Origin: Punctularia strigosozonata HHB-11173 SS5
Taxonomy: Eukaryota; Basidiomycota; Agaricomycetes; Corticiales; Punctulariaceae
NCBI RefSeq assembly: GCF_000264995.1
Contig: NW_006767438.1
Location: forward strand, 1,922,953-1,986,952
Direction of reading: 5' to 3'
DNA: 64,000 bases
Positions 11,441 to 22,462 of this stretch are shown here, piece after piece; within the stretch, counting starts at the first letter, position 1, and each line of letters begins with the position of its first letter. The translations under genes and the position numbers were made by a program. The notes below the pieces were generated by a model that saw nothing but the letters and a program-made list of their open reading frames with translations, searched no databases and was not told the origin of the DNA.

Positions 11441-12310
11441 ATGCAAACGACGCGACGCGGTCAGATGGATAATATAGCTTCAGACTATGGATATGATCGG
11501 ATTCATAGCCCCCGGACAACACAGTGTCGGAACCATCGGCATAGTATGCAGCATTCCCACAGTATACTCTACACTGAAGGTATATCGTTTACGGCATCCC
11601 GTCAGGTATGAACAGCATAACCAAGGAGGGGAAATGTGGCTCATGAATGTAGCTGTGCAGTATCTGAGCATGCATCCTGGGTATTCAAGAGCGTGTCCAA
11701 GACAATCTATGATATTCAGTCGGGTTCCATCAAGCATGGAAAATGATCGTAGCCACGCGCCGGTGTTCCCGAGCCACTCCGTCTATCACCCTACATCCCG
11801 GATTTCACATCTTCCTGAGCGAGCTGTCTCCGGCGATACTGCCATGCGCGAACACACTGCCTCGTATACTCCACGACCCTTGGAGCATTGATAGCAGCAA
11901 TGAGTCATCGCGAAGAAAGGACAAACAGGCTTGCCCCATCGGCACACCACGAGCACATGCTTGCACAACACCATCTTGTATTGCCACTTGTACTCCTCGA
12001 TGATGGGCTTGTGCTACTAGGGCATGACGAGGCATAGGTTCTCTCTCCAATTATGGACATCAAACTTACCGGTATGTTGCATGAACCTTCTCCATTTCCA
12101 CTTTTGCCGATGCACTGTGCTTCTCAGTAAGGCAGTGACACCGCATTTCCGCTTCTGTTTGATTGAGCTGGAAAGTTCACTAGGGTTAGCTAGCGATATA
12201 TCCAATATCATGTATGGTTCGCTTACTGCCATCGCTTGGGATATATGAGGCACAGCAGCGGAAGACTGGCGAGCTTTGCCCTTCTCGCCTACAAGCTGCA
12301 ATCCACTACT
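11441..12310. other. Intergenic, no gene seen
   Basis: There is no supported exon. Near 12190-12240 a short stretch resembles one near 17560-17620 (both read SLTAIAxDI in one frame). It may be conserved upstream sequence of copies 3 and 4, but it is too short to be sure. Confidence 0.4.
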
Positions 12311-15031
12311 ATGTCATTCACGAACGGCGGGATACACGCTGTATCTCGAGATGAATCTGTCTATAAGTCTGCCTATGACTATCTTGTACCTCTGTTGATT
12401 GTTGAGACATTCGCCTTTGGTAAGTAGTGAGGTGTACACTGCTTTCTATCTCATGCTTTGTGGTTAGGCATTTGCACTGTTTCCCTTCTAATCTTGGCAT
12501 ACTCCGTAACGTAGGAATCTGGATCATTACCTTACGTCTGACGTTTGGCTTAATATATAATTCTAGGTTCTTCAAGCAGCGGCGTTCCAGTCCCATATTG
12601 CAACTATCAGGCGCTATCGGATTCTATATGACATTCGCGCTTCACTGGGGTCTTTCTCTCCAGGGGTTCCGCAAGATATTTCATGGGATGTAAGCACGGA
12701 AAAGCCAAAAGTTATCACGCATTCTGATCCAGCACCAGAGCCGTTACGGAGTCATCAGATGTAGTCACGGATGCATCAATTCTGTTCGATGCGATGCTTC
12801 CTACTTACTTCCTTCCGTTCATCACAGAAACAGCACTCTTTGGTGAGCGTTTGATACAATGAAATATGTACTATGTGAGATAACCAAGCCCAATATTAAT
12901 AGGTGTTTCAACGACATTGTTCGCATTCATGTGGTATCTGATCGTCCGGTATGTAGTAATCCAATTCAATACTGCATATAGCTGAATATCCTTACAGTCG
13001 ATCTGGCTCGCCATTCGGGATATCTATCGTACACGGTAGTGCATGCGTCATGTACCTCGTGTCCGTTGCACACTGGGCCGTTGATCTCGCAGCATGCGTC
13101 ATGATGTATCACTGGACAAAGTCTGGTGAGCCTACGCTGAGTACTCCGGGACGCTATATGAGGTGGTATAGAGATGGAGATCTCATACTCATTACATTCA
13201 ATGTCTGTCTCAATATATATATCTGGAACACATACATAATTGACATCCATATTAGATCGTACTCAGCGATGCCATTGTGCTCTGGAGAATGTGGTTGATT
13301 TGGGGAAAGGGAGCTAGGGTCCTGATACTAGCAACTCTATGCCTGTCGTTGACCGCCGGTGAGCACATTTTTCAGCATAGGCTCATAGATAGGATTCACA
13401 TAATTGAAAGGCCCCTCAATATCCAATGCCGCTACCCTACTACACTCCAATGAAGATGAAGATAGCGAGCTTCATAATTCTGCTGTTCTACCCACCTTCG
13501 GCTCAACCAGCGCAGGAATGATCACCTCTATTTCATCCACGGCATCTAACTTCACCGCAACGAGCGCTATTGCCTACAAGGCGTGGTACGCGCACCCTTA
13601 GGTCTGGCCGCAGGGATAACAAATCTTGATTGCAGGCAACATCGCAAACTGCTTGCCGATAGCCTTCGCTGTAATTCTCGAAAAACGATGGCGGAAAGAA
13701 TCATGGTCATCATGGTGGAGTCTGGAGCGGTATATTTTGGCCTTTGGGTGGGTTCATACCCGTCCTCGGAACGTTTTCCGACTCCAATGCCCCAACAGAT
13801 TCTATGGATAGTCACCGGCATTCATGGCGTAGCAGCATTCGACAAGAACTGGTCAGCTGTCGACCACATGAATACCGCGATGGCACAAGTGACTGTGACA
13901 TCCTGACATCACTAGATCATAAGCATGCGCTACGCGACGCTGTACACCGATTATGGACATTTAACGTATTCCAGTGTATACAGGTTAGGGAATGATTACT
14001 TACATTTAGGGGCTTCACCTAGTAGTGTGCTTGACCCCGCTGATTAGTAGGCCTGAAATATGACCATGCTTGGCTTTCATCAATCAACACTTGATTTTGG
14101 TGTACGCTATTTTCAGCATGCTTGACTTCAAGCATCAGTGTGCATTACTAAGCGTGTGGTTACTCAGAGCATATGCTGATTAAACTGGCTGATTATTTCT
14201 TATCGTGCGTCACTCTTGAGTTATCAATTAGCATGCGTCAGTGAATGTTACTTATTAGTATGTACATGAATTCGCGAGTTTGAACAGTCCTTGTTGGTCT
14301 GGTGGATATCTTCTTACCGTGGGTTCCCATTGGCTTAGTGGTTAGCGTGCATTACAGTGAGTTATTCTCTTGGTCTAGTGATACCTTCTTACTGTGGTTT
14401 ACCGTTGGGTTATCCGCAATGCATTACAGTAGCCTATCTAACGGGTCTAATGATCATTCTAATCGTGTAACCATTCATGTACCACAACTGTTATCGCGGA
14501 CCATTCTTGCGCAGGAGCGGGATCGAACCCGAGGCGTGTGCAAAACCCAAGTGATCACATCAAGACGCGTTACCGCTCCACCATCGGAGCTAACTATGTC
14601 GCCACTCACGGCATTTTATAAACGCGTGTTCCTCCCAGCTGACGTCACTGCTTAATCAGACGCTCACATGACTCAAGGCCGCCAGCCAATCAGAATGACT
14701 TTTTGTCTTGTCTCGTGGGAAACATCCTTGCTTTAGTATAGAAGATTCGTCCGCCAGATAGTACGCTGACAATCTTGTGCAGTCCATTTACCCACTTGTG
14801 ATTATCATCCTCGTTGCCCTTGAGCGCACGTATTGCGACCGCCCATTCCCGGTAATCATGTCCGGCACCCCTCCCACGACGACGACAGTTTCCACCTCCC
14901 GTGGTCATCACATCAATATAGACATCGCCGTCGAACGGGAAACTGAAGGCGGCGATGGAATGTCACAAGTGGCGTCTGATCCCAGCACCTCTGATTTGAC
15001 AAGCAATGAAGCGGAGAAGATGGGGCGTTGA
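12311..15031 (+). CDS. Multi-pass membrane protein, family copy 3 (456 aa), with an 888-bp last intron
   Basis: Exons: 12311-12419, 12468-12510, 12567-12689, 12733-12842, 12903-12948, 12998-13202, 13256-13358, 13411-13585, 13636-13747, 13799-13894 and 14783-15031 (1371 nt). Exon sizes 43, 123, 46, 103 and 112 equal those of the paralogues. Landmarks: VETFAFG, LHWGLSLQ, ETALFG, AHWAVDLA, SDAIVLWRMWLIW, IAYKAW, ESGAVYFGLW and IYPLVIIILVALERTYCDR. All introns have GT donors, including intron 3, unlike copies 1, 4 and 5. Paralogues have a last intron of about 50-70 bp. Here it would be 888 bp and carries a tRNA-like repeat array. Either the intron was expanded by insertion, or the gene is split and no longer expressed whole. 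The last exon has a proper acceptor and an open frame. Confidence 0.78.
14294..14450 (+). repeat. Tandem tRNA-length (about 76 bp) units with A-box-like start
   Basis: Unit 1 (14294-14369) starts TTGGTCTGGTGGATATCTTC. Unit 2 (14370-about 14442) starts TTGGTCTAGTGATACCTTCT. A third, weaker start (GGGTCTAATGATC) is at 14443. Both main units share TTCTTACyGTGG, then GTT..C, then TGCATTACAGT at the same spacing. The first bases fit a Pol III A-box (TGGYNNAGTGG), as in tRNA-Asp/Glu. No complete cloverleaf is seen. The array lies inside the long last intron of copy 3, and a degenerate further unit may start near 14188. Confidence 0.55.
14514..14590 (-). pseudogene. tRNA-like sequence (A-box and B-box, fold not complete)
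   Basis: On the minus strand TGGTGGAGCGG (14583-14573) is a perfect A-box. GGTTCGATCCC (14529-14519) is a B-box lacking one base. The spacing is about 10 bases longer than in an intron-less tRNA. I could not fold an acceptable anticodon arm, and the T-arm has a 6-base loop. It is a tRNA-derived relic or, less likely, an intron-containing tRNA. Confidence 0.4.
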
Positions 15032-15159
15032 TGGCTTATGGAATGGTTGCGACAATCACTACGTGGCTAACTTCCAGCTTTCACGATCGTAACAAAAGTA
15101 GCAGTATTCAGATCGAATTCCAAATACACGAGAGACCACTCAATGCAAGTTCGCCTTCC

Positions 15160-16835
15160 TTACTGTCTCAACAGCACCCTGATCGGATCCGGAACATCCG
15201 GCCTCTTCTCCCACTCAGTCATCCACCCCTTGCTCGCGCCCTTCTCATTGCCAATGTTCGGCTTCCCAAACACCGCCGTGACGTACCACACGTCGCCCTC
15301 GGTCGGCTCCACTGTGTCCAGTAAAGTCGGTAAGACAGCTCTCGCCCACATCAGGCTCGAGTTAGCGTCGGTCCGGATGACTTTTCCTTCCCTCTGCTTT
15401 CTGTTCCCCAGCTCGACGATCGCAGACGCACCCGCCCGCGAGTGCGCCCGCGCCTCGGGACCCTCTTGCCAGAATCCAAAACCACCTTCGACCGACTTGT
15501 CCACGGGATCGAGGTGTCGTCCGTCCGGGCGCTGGCCATAGATCGCCCAAGCGCCTTCGGCCGTCCATATCTTCCGCCCCGCCCGAACGCGATGTACACG
15601 CACGTGCCACAGCGGCGCGGCGGGCGTCGGCGGCACGAGCCACGTCTCGACCTCCACGTCCGCCCAGGGATACCACATCGACCTCAACCAGCCGCCGTCG
15701 TTCTCAAACCTGAACTCCTCCGTCTTCCGCCTCGCGCGCCACGTCTCGCCGTCGTCGTCGGAGAGAAGCAACGCGCTATCTCCAGCATGTTCCTCAAGCG
15801 TGCCGTCACCAACAGGGACGCTGTACGCGAACGCGGCGCTGTACGCAAACTTGCCGTACTTGGCCGCGCTCTGCTTGACTGGATAGCTGCATCGCTGCCC
15901 GCTCGAGAGCACGTACGTGTGCCCGCCGAGGTTGGTCGCGATATGGAGCGGCTTGTAGAGCGGTTTAACCGTCTCCCTCAACGCCGAGGGGAATGGCTCC
16001 TCCACGGATGACCAGAAAGGGTGAGTCTCCGGCAGCGCGAGCGAGACGAAGCTCTTGCAGCACCGGTGAGCGACCCGGGCGAGTTGTAGTTCTCGGTTAG
16101 GTTAAAGTTCGGGTAGGCATAACCGAGGGTAAGGGTGCTATCCGGATTGTAAGCACCAGGTTGCGCGGCTCAGTAACGGAGATCTCGAAGTTGAATCCCT
16201 CTGACGACGCCTCAGGTGAGGGGTGCGGGAAGTTCCACATCTGCGAAGGATAGAGCGCCCCTTCCTGACCGCCTTCCTCGATCCCCTCGCTTCACACGCA
16301 TCGCCGGGAGGCTCACGCATCCACCTCGGCCATACATGAGCGCATTTTGACGACACCGTTGCACAGCTCAAAAGGTTCGCTCGACCTCTCTGAGGCCTCG
16401 AGTCGTTGATCGCAGGCGAAAAGACTGGTCTCGCGATGGCCCAGAGGGCGTTGTACAGTACGCGACGCGTCCGTATCACATTTTGCATTGCTGATCGTAC
16501 TTATTATTCATCCGCGTTCGCGATCCAGTTCGCGCAACTCGTCCATCCGAGGCTATCCCAGACCGAGGGTCCCGAGCGATGCGAAGCATTCCGCCAACGT
16601 GCGCGTCAGTTCGTGCTCGATTTCGTCCACTATTTCGACGACGAAGGTACGCCCGTTTTGGTTTTTCTATTCCTCCAGACGATGCTTCCGCCCTCAGGTC
16701 GTGCAGTCGCCTTTGGCCGCTCGCTCGTATACCGCTTCGAGATGTCATCATTTTGGCCGCAACATCGGAACGAATTCGTAGCGGGTTCGCTGCGTATGGC
16801 GTGGTATGCTGGAAGGTCTTGACGAAGGAGGACAT
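15160..16835 (-). pseudogene. Broken, internally inverted copy of the DUF2264 gene
   Basis: The C-terminal half (16005-15160) is almost identical to 27150-26305 of the intact gene, including [20 protein letters not shown] and RDANSS-like blocks, so the copy is recent. The N-terminus ([20 protein letters not shown], from 16835) is also present. The middle, about 16262-16780, reads in the plus direction: [19 protein letters not shown] at 16262, then [10 protein letters not shown] and [16 protein letters not shown], ending MSSFW. Within the inverted piece, residues about 76-190 of the parent are deleted and stops occur. It cannot encode the protein. Its 5' end abuts a TRM44 relic. Confidence 0.85.
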
Positions 16836-16869
16836 GGGAGGATGGGCAAGCACAGGGCAGTAGCGAGCA

Positions 16870-17455
16870 TGGGTCGGCTGGCATATCCGGGAGTGGAACC
16901 GCTCTCATACGAAGGGCATTTTCTGAGTACTTAGGAGATGTGATGTAGCGGAAGGCGATGTGGTGGACGGCGGGGTGGTAGTAGGGCAACTCTTCGCCGG
17001 GCTTGACGAGAGGGGTGAGTACAAGGGTGTGAGGTACAGCGTCTTCGTGTACTCGGATGCAAAAAGGGTGCAAAGCTGCTCAAATCCGGAATCTCGCCCA
17101 GGTCGGCGAGGCAGTAGGCGGCGATGCGTGTTGGTCGCGATCCTTCGAAGATGGGCGCCGCGCCCGCGAAGGCCGCAGTCTCCGTCGAGTCTGAAATAGT
17201 TTCTGATCGTATGATCAGCGTCGAGTTGTATTATGGGTGATGGATGAGTTGCAGGGCGGCGGCTTCGAACTACCATAGATCAGATGAAATGAAGTAAACA
17301 TAAAGATCATCGCGATGAGATGAACGCACCAGATGAGGCGGGAAACTGGCGTTGCTCTATACCAGCGAGGACCAACCGTACGGGAGGGCCATTTCCTGTT
17401 CATCTTGGCGGCAGGGCAGCGTAGCATCGAATTTGGGACGTGCAGCGGGGCTCAT
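16870..17455 (-). pseudogene. TRM44 relic 1 (5' third only)
   Basis: It starts MSPAARPKFDATLPC, followed by a stop where the parent has CGG (SLV*SNASF). Exon 2 similarity follows: AAALQLIHHP (then a stop), LIIRSETISDSTETAAFAGA, PGEELPYYHPAVHHIAFRY. Similarity ends near PADPCSLLP, where the DUF2264 relic begins a few bases downstream in the same direction. The SAM-binding part is absent. It lies 704 bp upstream of, and divergent to, membrane copy 4. Confidence 0.85.
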
Positions 17456-18158
17456 TGTGCGAGAGTGGCGGACGAGCACGCTCTCCTTATGTAATGATTG
17501 ACCTGTGGGTTTTCGGCTTCGAGTTTCCTGTCCGTTCGCTGCCTCCGAGTTCTCAAGCTTGCATGCGATACAATACGTACGCGTGGTCGCTTACAGCCAT
17601 AGCATACGATATTCTGCTGTAGCCTCCCGAGTGCATGCTCTTCTATCAGCGAGAGCTAAGGGATTGAGTGCTGCCAAGTATATTCGAACAAATACCTAGT
17701 TATTATTGAATTTGAGGCAGAGCAGATATTGAGCATGGCACACCGGGTACTGAAAGTTAATTACTCCATTCTTGAAGAAACTCTCCAGTCATCCAGTCTC
17801 AATATCGGTCGGATGGTGGACAAGTGGAACCGACGGATCCGAGGTTAAACTTCAAAGTCGTGTGGTTCGCCGTCCCAAACTCACGGGCACTGCGGTTCCA
17901 TATCTCATTTTCTCGTTATAGGCTCATCCTAAGCCATAGAGGTCCTATCTACCCAACTACCGTCATAGATAGCAGATAGCAGAAATAGAAATAGTGCTGC
18001 TCAATTATCTGCTGTGCATCATGCATCGACATTGATGAGCGCTCTGTTACCATTCCATATTTTTGCGTGGTGTCATGCGGTATCCAAGTTGATGGAGTGC
18101 GCGGTATAAAGTGGCCTCTCTGTTTACCTCTTGAGTCGCTTCCACCTGCTCGCCCACC
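17456..18158. promoter_or_regulatory. Divergent spacer TRM44 relic 1 / membrane copy 4, with TATA box
   Basis: TATAAA at 18105-18110 is 49 bp before the ATG of copy 4. TTATGTAATGATT (17488) is the conserved box described for the TRM44 promoter. No coding exon is supported. Confidence 0.45.
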
Positions 18159-19987
18159 ATGGCGTCTGTGTCTGTTAATTCCACACAAATCCATGACATG
18201 TTCGTGACGGAATGGAAATACCTTGCTGCTCCTTTCATCATTGAGACGTTTTCCTTCGGTGAGCTGTCGACTCAAGCTTTGCAGATGGTAGCGCTTACAT
18301 ACGCTTCCGTGAGGCGTCGCCATTACCTCAACTCTAACTTGGGGGTATTGGCTCCTGTGATTGACAAGCATCTACTTGGCCAGCACATGGGGTGACTTAT
18401 GTTGGTCATAGGTTGCTCCAGTCTCGTCTGGCTATCCCAAAGCTTCAACTGGTTCTTGTAATGGGAGGATGCGGCCTTATTACTCTCCAGTGGGCACTGC
18501 ATGTCCGAGCTTTCTACGGCATATTATACACATTGCATGTCTTGCATCACTCATGATATCTAATCTGATGTGACCATAGGGCTCTTGGTATCATGAAAAC
18601 AGCCCCCCTCCCTAGCATGTTAGCGATAAGCCTCAATATACCTGGAGTTTATCTCCCATTCATCACCGAGACCGCATTATTTGGTGAGCGAATAGATATC
18701 AACGTGTGAAAATTCAATCAGCTCATGGAGAATATAGGATGTTCAACAACGCTGTTTGCACTGCTATGTTGTCTAAATCTTCGGTAACTGAGTGTCTTTC
18801 ATCACATGGCTCCGATACTCAAACAGAAATGGTTCTAGCATGCGGTTAAGTGCCCCTAATAAACGTGCTGTCATCGTCATTGTATGCGCGATGTACGCGG
18901 TCTGTGTATCTCACTGGTCCTTCAATCTATGGACATGCATTGCCTGGTTCATCTACTACACGGATTTTGATGGGGCCGTCCCGTCATCTAAATCTTATAT
19001 AGGTCTCATCATCATCACAATCAATGTATGTGCATTCATTTCTCCTGCTGCTGTTTAGCATTGATTGTTCATATAGGTCGTTATAAGCGATTCTGTCGTG
19101 TTGTGGCGCATGTGGATTATTTGGAATAGAAAGCGGAATATATTCATTCTATCGGTAATCTTGCTCTTCCTGACAATAGGTGAGCTGTTATGTGTGCTCG
19201 ATGTCGAAAATATCGCGAATTAACTCTGTAACTGAGGATCATCCATCGCAAACATCGCTCTCACTCGAGCCTCTGGAGACACTCGTCATGGGGAATTCAT
19301 AGCCCTTCCTACATTCAGCTATAATACATGGGGCCTGGTGACTAGTGCTTCGTCAACTGCGTCCAACATGATAGCTACCTGCTTGATTGCATATAAGGGA
19401 TGGTTTGTATCCTCCATACTTCTATCTTGGTATATGGCCTGTTATTAATGCGTAACTACGTAGGAGGCATCGGGCAACGATTACCGCGAGTCTCAGGAAT
19501 GGTACTCGTCGCACTCAGGCTGAGAGAACAATGAGTATTCTGGTTGAATCGGGCGCCATTTACTGTGTATTTTGGGCAAGTCCTCATAACTCTAATAATC
19601 CTGATGGATTTTTTTTCTCATCTAACACACTCGAAGATTGTTTGGGTTGCCATCTCGGTCCTAGAGACTCCCCGCCTCATTGATCATGTTGGTACCGCGA
19701 TGGCGCAAATCACGGTGAGTCCTACCAAATGCACGTCTTTCAGTCAGCTGACACCTCCTGCTTAACAGGCAATCTATCCTCTGCTGATCTTGATCCTCGT
19801 CGCCTTGGAACGTACGCACTGCGATCGCAGTTTCATTGTCAGCAAGCTAGGCGCTGTGGCCCAAGGACCAGCCGTTGACGACCATATCATGCATATCGCC
19901 AGAGATACGGAAGCGGAATGTAACGATTGGGAAACTACCGATTCCAACAGAACCAGCACATGCGAAGAACCAAAACACGACGCTTGA
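18159..19987 (+). CDS. Multi-pass membrane protein, family copy 4 (430 aa)
   Basis: Exons: 18159-18258, 18314-18356, 18412-18534, 18580-18683, 18738-18783, 18827-19025, 19077-19179, 19237-19402, 19464-19575, 19637-19714, 19769-19987 (1293 nt). Landmarks: IETFSFG, LQWALHV (Gln replaces the first-half His), ETALFG, SHWSFNLW, SDSVVLWRMWIIW, IAYKGW, ESGAIYCVFW and IYPLLILILVALERTHCDRS. Introns 3 (ATT|GCATGT) and 9 (TGG|GCAAGT) need GC donors to keep the frame, exactly as in copy 1. Closest in structure to copies 1 and 5. The cytosolic tail of about 55 residues after the last segment is polar and unlike the other copies. Confidence 0.88.
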
Positions 19988-20640
19988 GGTAGGGCACACC
20001 AAGGCCGGACAATGGCAGCTCGGTGATACAGTTTTGACGCGACCCGATAAGACCTACATGTATATTTGCGGACAGGACATTGACACAGTAGCATATCTAC
20101 TTCGTGTACGTGGGTTAAATCAGATACCGTTAGCATTTGTCTCCCTCATTCAGCTCCATGCAGTTCATTGGGTACGGCAACACAACTCGTCCTCAGAGCA
20201 GGATCAAGCTTGAGCGGCTCAGATCGCCCCTACTTTCCTATCCAGATTTGGCGATTAATAACGAATCTACCCGGAATGCGCGCTACCTTACGACGCCTCT
20301 ACCATGGCGGCGCTGCGAGTGTCGATAACACATGCTGCATCTGGAACTCGCAGTCCAGCCAGGAAGCTACCACAATGACATCAGCCATCGGCAGTCGTGT
20401 CCCTCCCTCAACTCCTCCGTGCTCCACCTCGATTTTTGTATCCTGTCCTCGTCGTCAGTAGGAGCGTCAATCTGTCGTGAGAATGTACAGAATTTTGTTA
20501 TGCCATGGCGGTTCTCCGCAACGTGTCAGGAAAAGGCTCCTCTGAGAACCATGTCACAGCATCAGTAGCGAGCGAACGATGCTTCTTTGTCAAATCGAGA
20601 TTCAAGTAGGCGTGGACGGGGGTGAGCATCTATGCGGGTC
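19988..20640. other. Intergenic, no gene seen
   Basis: Short open frames exist on both strands. None shows a domain or a splice-consistent extension. Confidence 0.4.
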
Positions 20641-20700
20641 TTAGATGCTGGACTGCGCAGCCCAGTAGCGGAGGTCGCAATGTTGCACTCCCTTTACTAC
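20641..20700 (-). pseudogene. Short DUF2264 fragment
   Basis: The minus frame reads KGVQHCDLRYWAAQSSI against [17 protein letters not shown] of the intact DUF2264 gene. It sits just beyond TRM44 relic 2 in the same order and direction as the larger DUF2264 copy beyond TRM44 relic 1. Confidence 0.6.
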
Positions 20701-20984
20701 GGCCGTAGACGATGGGGGTGGGGGGCTCTGAAGGCCAATGAGCCCCGTTATGGGAACATTACGAAGCAGGATAGCAGAACTGATGAGCCCTGTGAGAACG
20801 ATCGAAAGCAACAGCACGACCCAGAACATACATCAGTAATAACAGAGTCTGCATCGGTCGTACCTTTGTTCTCAGTATTTGAGACATATCTGGGAATGGC
20901 GGGCGCACTCAGCATCCAGTATCGTGAAGCCCTCCGCGTGATAACTTGAACCGGTGCCCGGAAGCAGTGAAGCGTGATAATGAC

Positions 20985-22462
20985 GGTGACCCAGAACATG
21001 TAGCTCTGCGGGCTTTCCGATGACGAATGTGCCGAGGCGCAAGTGCACCGCTTCGCCTTCAGCCGAGAGAAGAGGATGGAAATGCCGTGGGGACCGAGGG
21101 GAGCTGGGGTCGAGGCCGGGGAGTACGCCCAGAGTCCTCGCGCGACGGATGTTGATTCTGTATCCGGTGTAGCCTGCAGGGGCAAGTACATGCACCAGTA
21201 GTCGTCTTCCTTACCTGTGTGTCGGAGTATCATTAAAGGAGGCAGTCCGAGGAGTGAATGGTAGAGCGCACCCTCAATCAACATGCCCACCGGGCGGTCG
21301 CTCCCAGCTTTGCCACGGGTATCGGTGGTAGACCATGGAGAGGCCCTGGGACGCGGGGAACATCTCCTTCAATAGCAGCACCAGGAATATCGCAACATCG
21401 ATTCCCTAGATCAAGGGTTTAGTCATCTCCTGCGACGCAGAGATAGGGTGCGAAGAGGGCGTACAAGCCTGCACTGATTCACTTCGAACAAGTACTTGCG
21501 CGGGTCGGTCGTTTTCTGCCAGGTCATGACAAAATGCTTCTGTCGCTCGCGGATCACGAGTAGGTCTCGCGGGAGAGGAGGTTGTGCAATGGACGGTTAC
21601 GAATAGGGCGAGCGCAGTGCGGTGTAGGCGTGAGGATGGGTCGGTTGGCGTGTCCGGGAGCACAGCACGTCGATGTGAAGAGTAGTTTACGAGCTTGTAG
21701 AAGAGGCGAGGTGATGGACGTCGGGCTGGTAGGAGCCTGAGGGCAACTCTTTGTCTGACTTGACGAGCGCAGTGAGTACGAGGGTATGGCGTGGTGCGTC
21801 TTCGATGTTCTTGGATGCAAAGCAGCACAAACCTGCTCGATTCGACCGTCCTAGCGAGGCCGGCGCGGCAGGAGGTTGGTCGCGATGTTGCGGATAAGTG
21901 CAGCGCGCGCAAATACTGTGGCCCCCGCCAAGACTGATATCGCTTCTGGTTGGAGCATCAACCTCGATTCGTATTCCGGGTGATCGATGAGTTGCAGAGT
22001 GCAAGGCTCGGACTGCGATGGATCGATAGTTCGGATGAGAGGGAAGGAAATTATTAATACCATCGCGACGCGTCTCGTGCGTGCCGTTACCGATGGGTAC
22101 GCTATAAGGTAGCGCATCCTGCCCAGGGCCGCGAGACAATACATACCGATGGACATTGAATGTTGGTTGCGAGCCTTCGAAATGAGCGCGGCGCCACGAA
22201 GGCTGCCACTTCGGTTGGGTCTAAAATTTTCTAATCTGAGAATCAGCGTCGAGTGGTCGTCTGGATATGGAATATTTGCAGCACGGCGGAGTCGAACTAC
22301 TACATATCGTATAAGATGGAAGTGAACATGGATGGCAGTACAACGCATGAGCGCACCAGAACGATACATCGTGCCAACCTAACCAGACGTAAGGGCCGTC
22401 TTCCGATCCGTTCGGATTCCCAATAGCGTAGAATCGAGTCTTGGACGCGGCGTTGCACTCAT
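20985..22462 (-). pseudogene. TRM44 relic 2 (longer, heavily decayed)
   Basis: Similarity starts at MSATPRPRLDSTLLG (22462) and continues with DHPEYESRLMLQPEAIS, DKELPSGSYQPDVHHLA and the SAM-region remnant VHVLAPAGYTGYRINIR with its downstream LRLGTFVIGKPAELHVLG (parent LRPGTFIIGNHADELTPW). Frameshifts and stops are frequent. Key residues of the SAM site and of the NHxDELTPW motif are lost. It is older than relic 1 but covers all four parental exons. Confidence 0.8.

Noticed and set aside
12733-13358. Treating individual exons of the membrane genes as separate small genes
   Set aside because: Splice sites, phases and paralogue alignment show they are exons of 11-exon genes.
14514-14590. Functional tRNA gene
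   Set aside because: A-box and B-box are recognisable, but the B-box lacks a base and no valid anticodon arm or acceptor/T-arm combination could be folded.
15442-16011. Long plus-strand open frame (189 codons) and its near-twin at 26587-27156
   Set aside because: Both are antisense shadows of the GC-rich DUF2264 coding sequence, which has clear family similarity on the minus strand.
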